Of a DNA stretch of 64,000 nucleotides, positions 63,882 to 64,000 are shown in pieces; within the stretch, counting starts at the first letter, position 1, and every line of letters begins with the position of its first letter. The DNA is from Bacteroides sp. (GTDB lineage: Bacteria; Bacteroidota; Bacteroidia; Bacteroidales; Bacteroidaceae), in contig SUXW01000002.1 in assembly GCA_015060765.1 (NCBI GenBank), positions 141,011-205,010 on the forward strand. Reading direction: 5' to 3'. A program made the position numbers and the translations under genes. Below the pieces are notes generated by a model, which saw only the letters and a program-made list of their open reading frames with translations, ran no database searches and was not told the DNA's origin.

Positions 63882-64000
63882 TGTACTGAAATAGGTTGAC
63901 TCATAACCAAGTTTAATTGTTAAAATTTTGAGTTATGAGTAGACAAAAATTCAGTAAAGGTCTCAAGCGTCAGATTGCCATCGAATACATGCAAAGTGGC
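63882..64000 (+). mobile_element. left end of an IS3-like (IS150-group) insertion sequence, cut by window edge
   Basis: TGTACTGAAATAGGTTGACTC at 63882 looks like an IS3/IS150-type terminal inverted repeat (5' TG and TGTACTG start), and an OrfA-like frame begins 53 bp inside. The right end is outside the window, so neither the second inverted repeat nor the target duplication can be seen. Confidence 0.6.
63935..64000 (+). CDS. transposase OrfA N-terminus (partial)
   Basis: An open frame runs from ATG 63935 to the window edge (22 codons). MSRQKFSKGLKRQIAIEYMQSG has the charged helix that starts the helix-turn-helix of IS3-family OrfA proteins. Only the first residues are available, so the family call leans on the adjacent end sequence. 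Confidence 0.55.
   Translation, partial: MSRQKFSKGLKRQIAIEYMQSG

Noticed and set aside
63670..63894. 74-codon plus-strand frame before the IS
   Set aside because: Its C-terminal STFSGK/ATISGK heptads come from the 21-bp DNA repeats and the frame ends inside the IS end, so it is better explained as repeat DNA.

Overview
The window looks like chromosomal DNA of a gut Bacteroidales, most likely Bacteroides or Phocaeicola. The signs are: repeated Bacteroides-type -7 boxes (TAnnTTTG) upstream of genes, usually with no strong Shine-Dalgarno sequence; families largely confined to Bacteroidetes (DUF4468, DUF4421, DUF4369, the Porin_10-type putative porin, S46 dipeptidyl-peptidase); pyrophosphate-dependent phosphofructokinase; and a men pathway typical of menaquinone-respiring anaerobes. 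No rRNA, tRNA or CRISPR array was seen. Species cannot be fixed from the sequence.

Layout. 1-3783 (minus): the start of a HlyD/MacA-type efflux adaptor cut by the left edge, then queH and an SLC13-type permease. 3890-9952 (plus): menaquinone operon (hotdog thioesterase, menF, menD, menB, menC, menE), coupled by ATGA overlaps, divergent from the permease. 10329-14507 (plus): a secreted DUF4468 protein, a TPR protein and the 2-oxoacid:ferredoxin oxidoreductase genes korD-korA-(55-aa membrane protein)-korB-korC, closed by a strong terminator. 14638-19856 (plus): putative porin, solute-binding protein, Gfo/Idh/MocA oxidoreductase, DUF4421 protein. 20066-23077 (minus): OmpP1/FadL-like porin and a strange His/Trp/Tyr- and Ser/Arg-rich secreted protein. 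23246-30325: prmA, a 317-bp repeat-rich gap, GH25 muramidase, PPi-PFK, a lipid acyltransferase, and an XRE-cupin regulator with an acyl-CoA synthetase. 30440-35538: an envelope amidase with a golvesin-like insert, and YgiQ.

35471-43104 (minus) is a compact operon for aryl-acid/aromatic amino acid interconversion: omega-amidase, iorA, iorB, aminotransferase, aryl-CoA ligase, ACT protein, possibly an S41 protease. Together they could run phenylacetate or indoleacetate to the aryl-CoA, arylpyruvate and amino acid, or the reverse. 43314-61388 is mostly core: a DUF362 ferredoxin-like protein, an acyltransferase, mfd, a TPR protein, a second S41 lipoprotein, a Dpm1-like glycosyltransferase, dihydroorotase, a metallophosphoesterase, a PlsC-like acyltransferase, ferritin, a DUF4369 lipoprotein, and a DPP7-type S46 peptidase.

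61443-64000 is AT-rich accessory DNA. A minus-strand cassette holds a 2-TM small protein, a membrane-anchored protein with tandem 27-residue repeats resembling the SAP DNA-binding motif, and a CoiA-like nuclease with a topoisomerase-type zinc ribbon. Beyond it lie 21-bp repeats and the left end of an IS3-like insertion sequence running off the right edge. This cassette is the best candidate for an undescribed system. Other points to check are the 21-22-bp periodic arrays flanking prmA and the IorA that lacks its usual ferredoxin domain.
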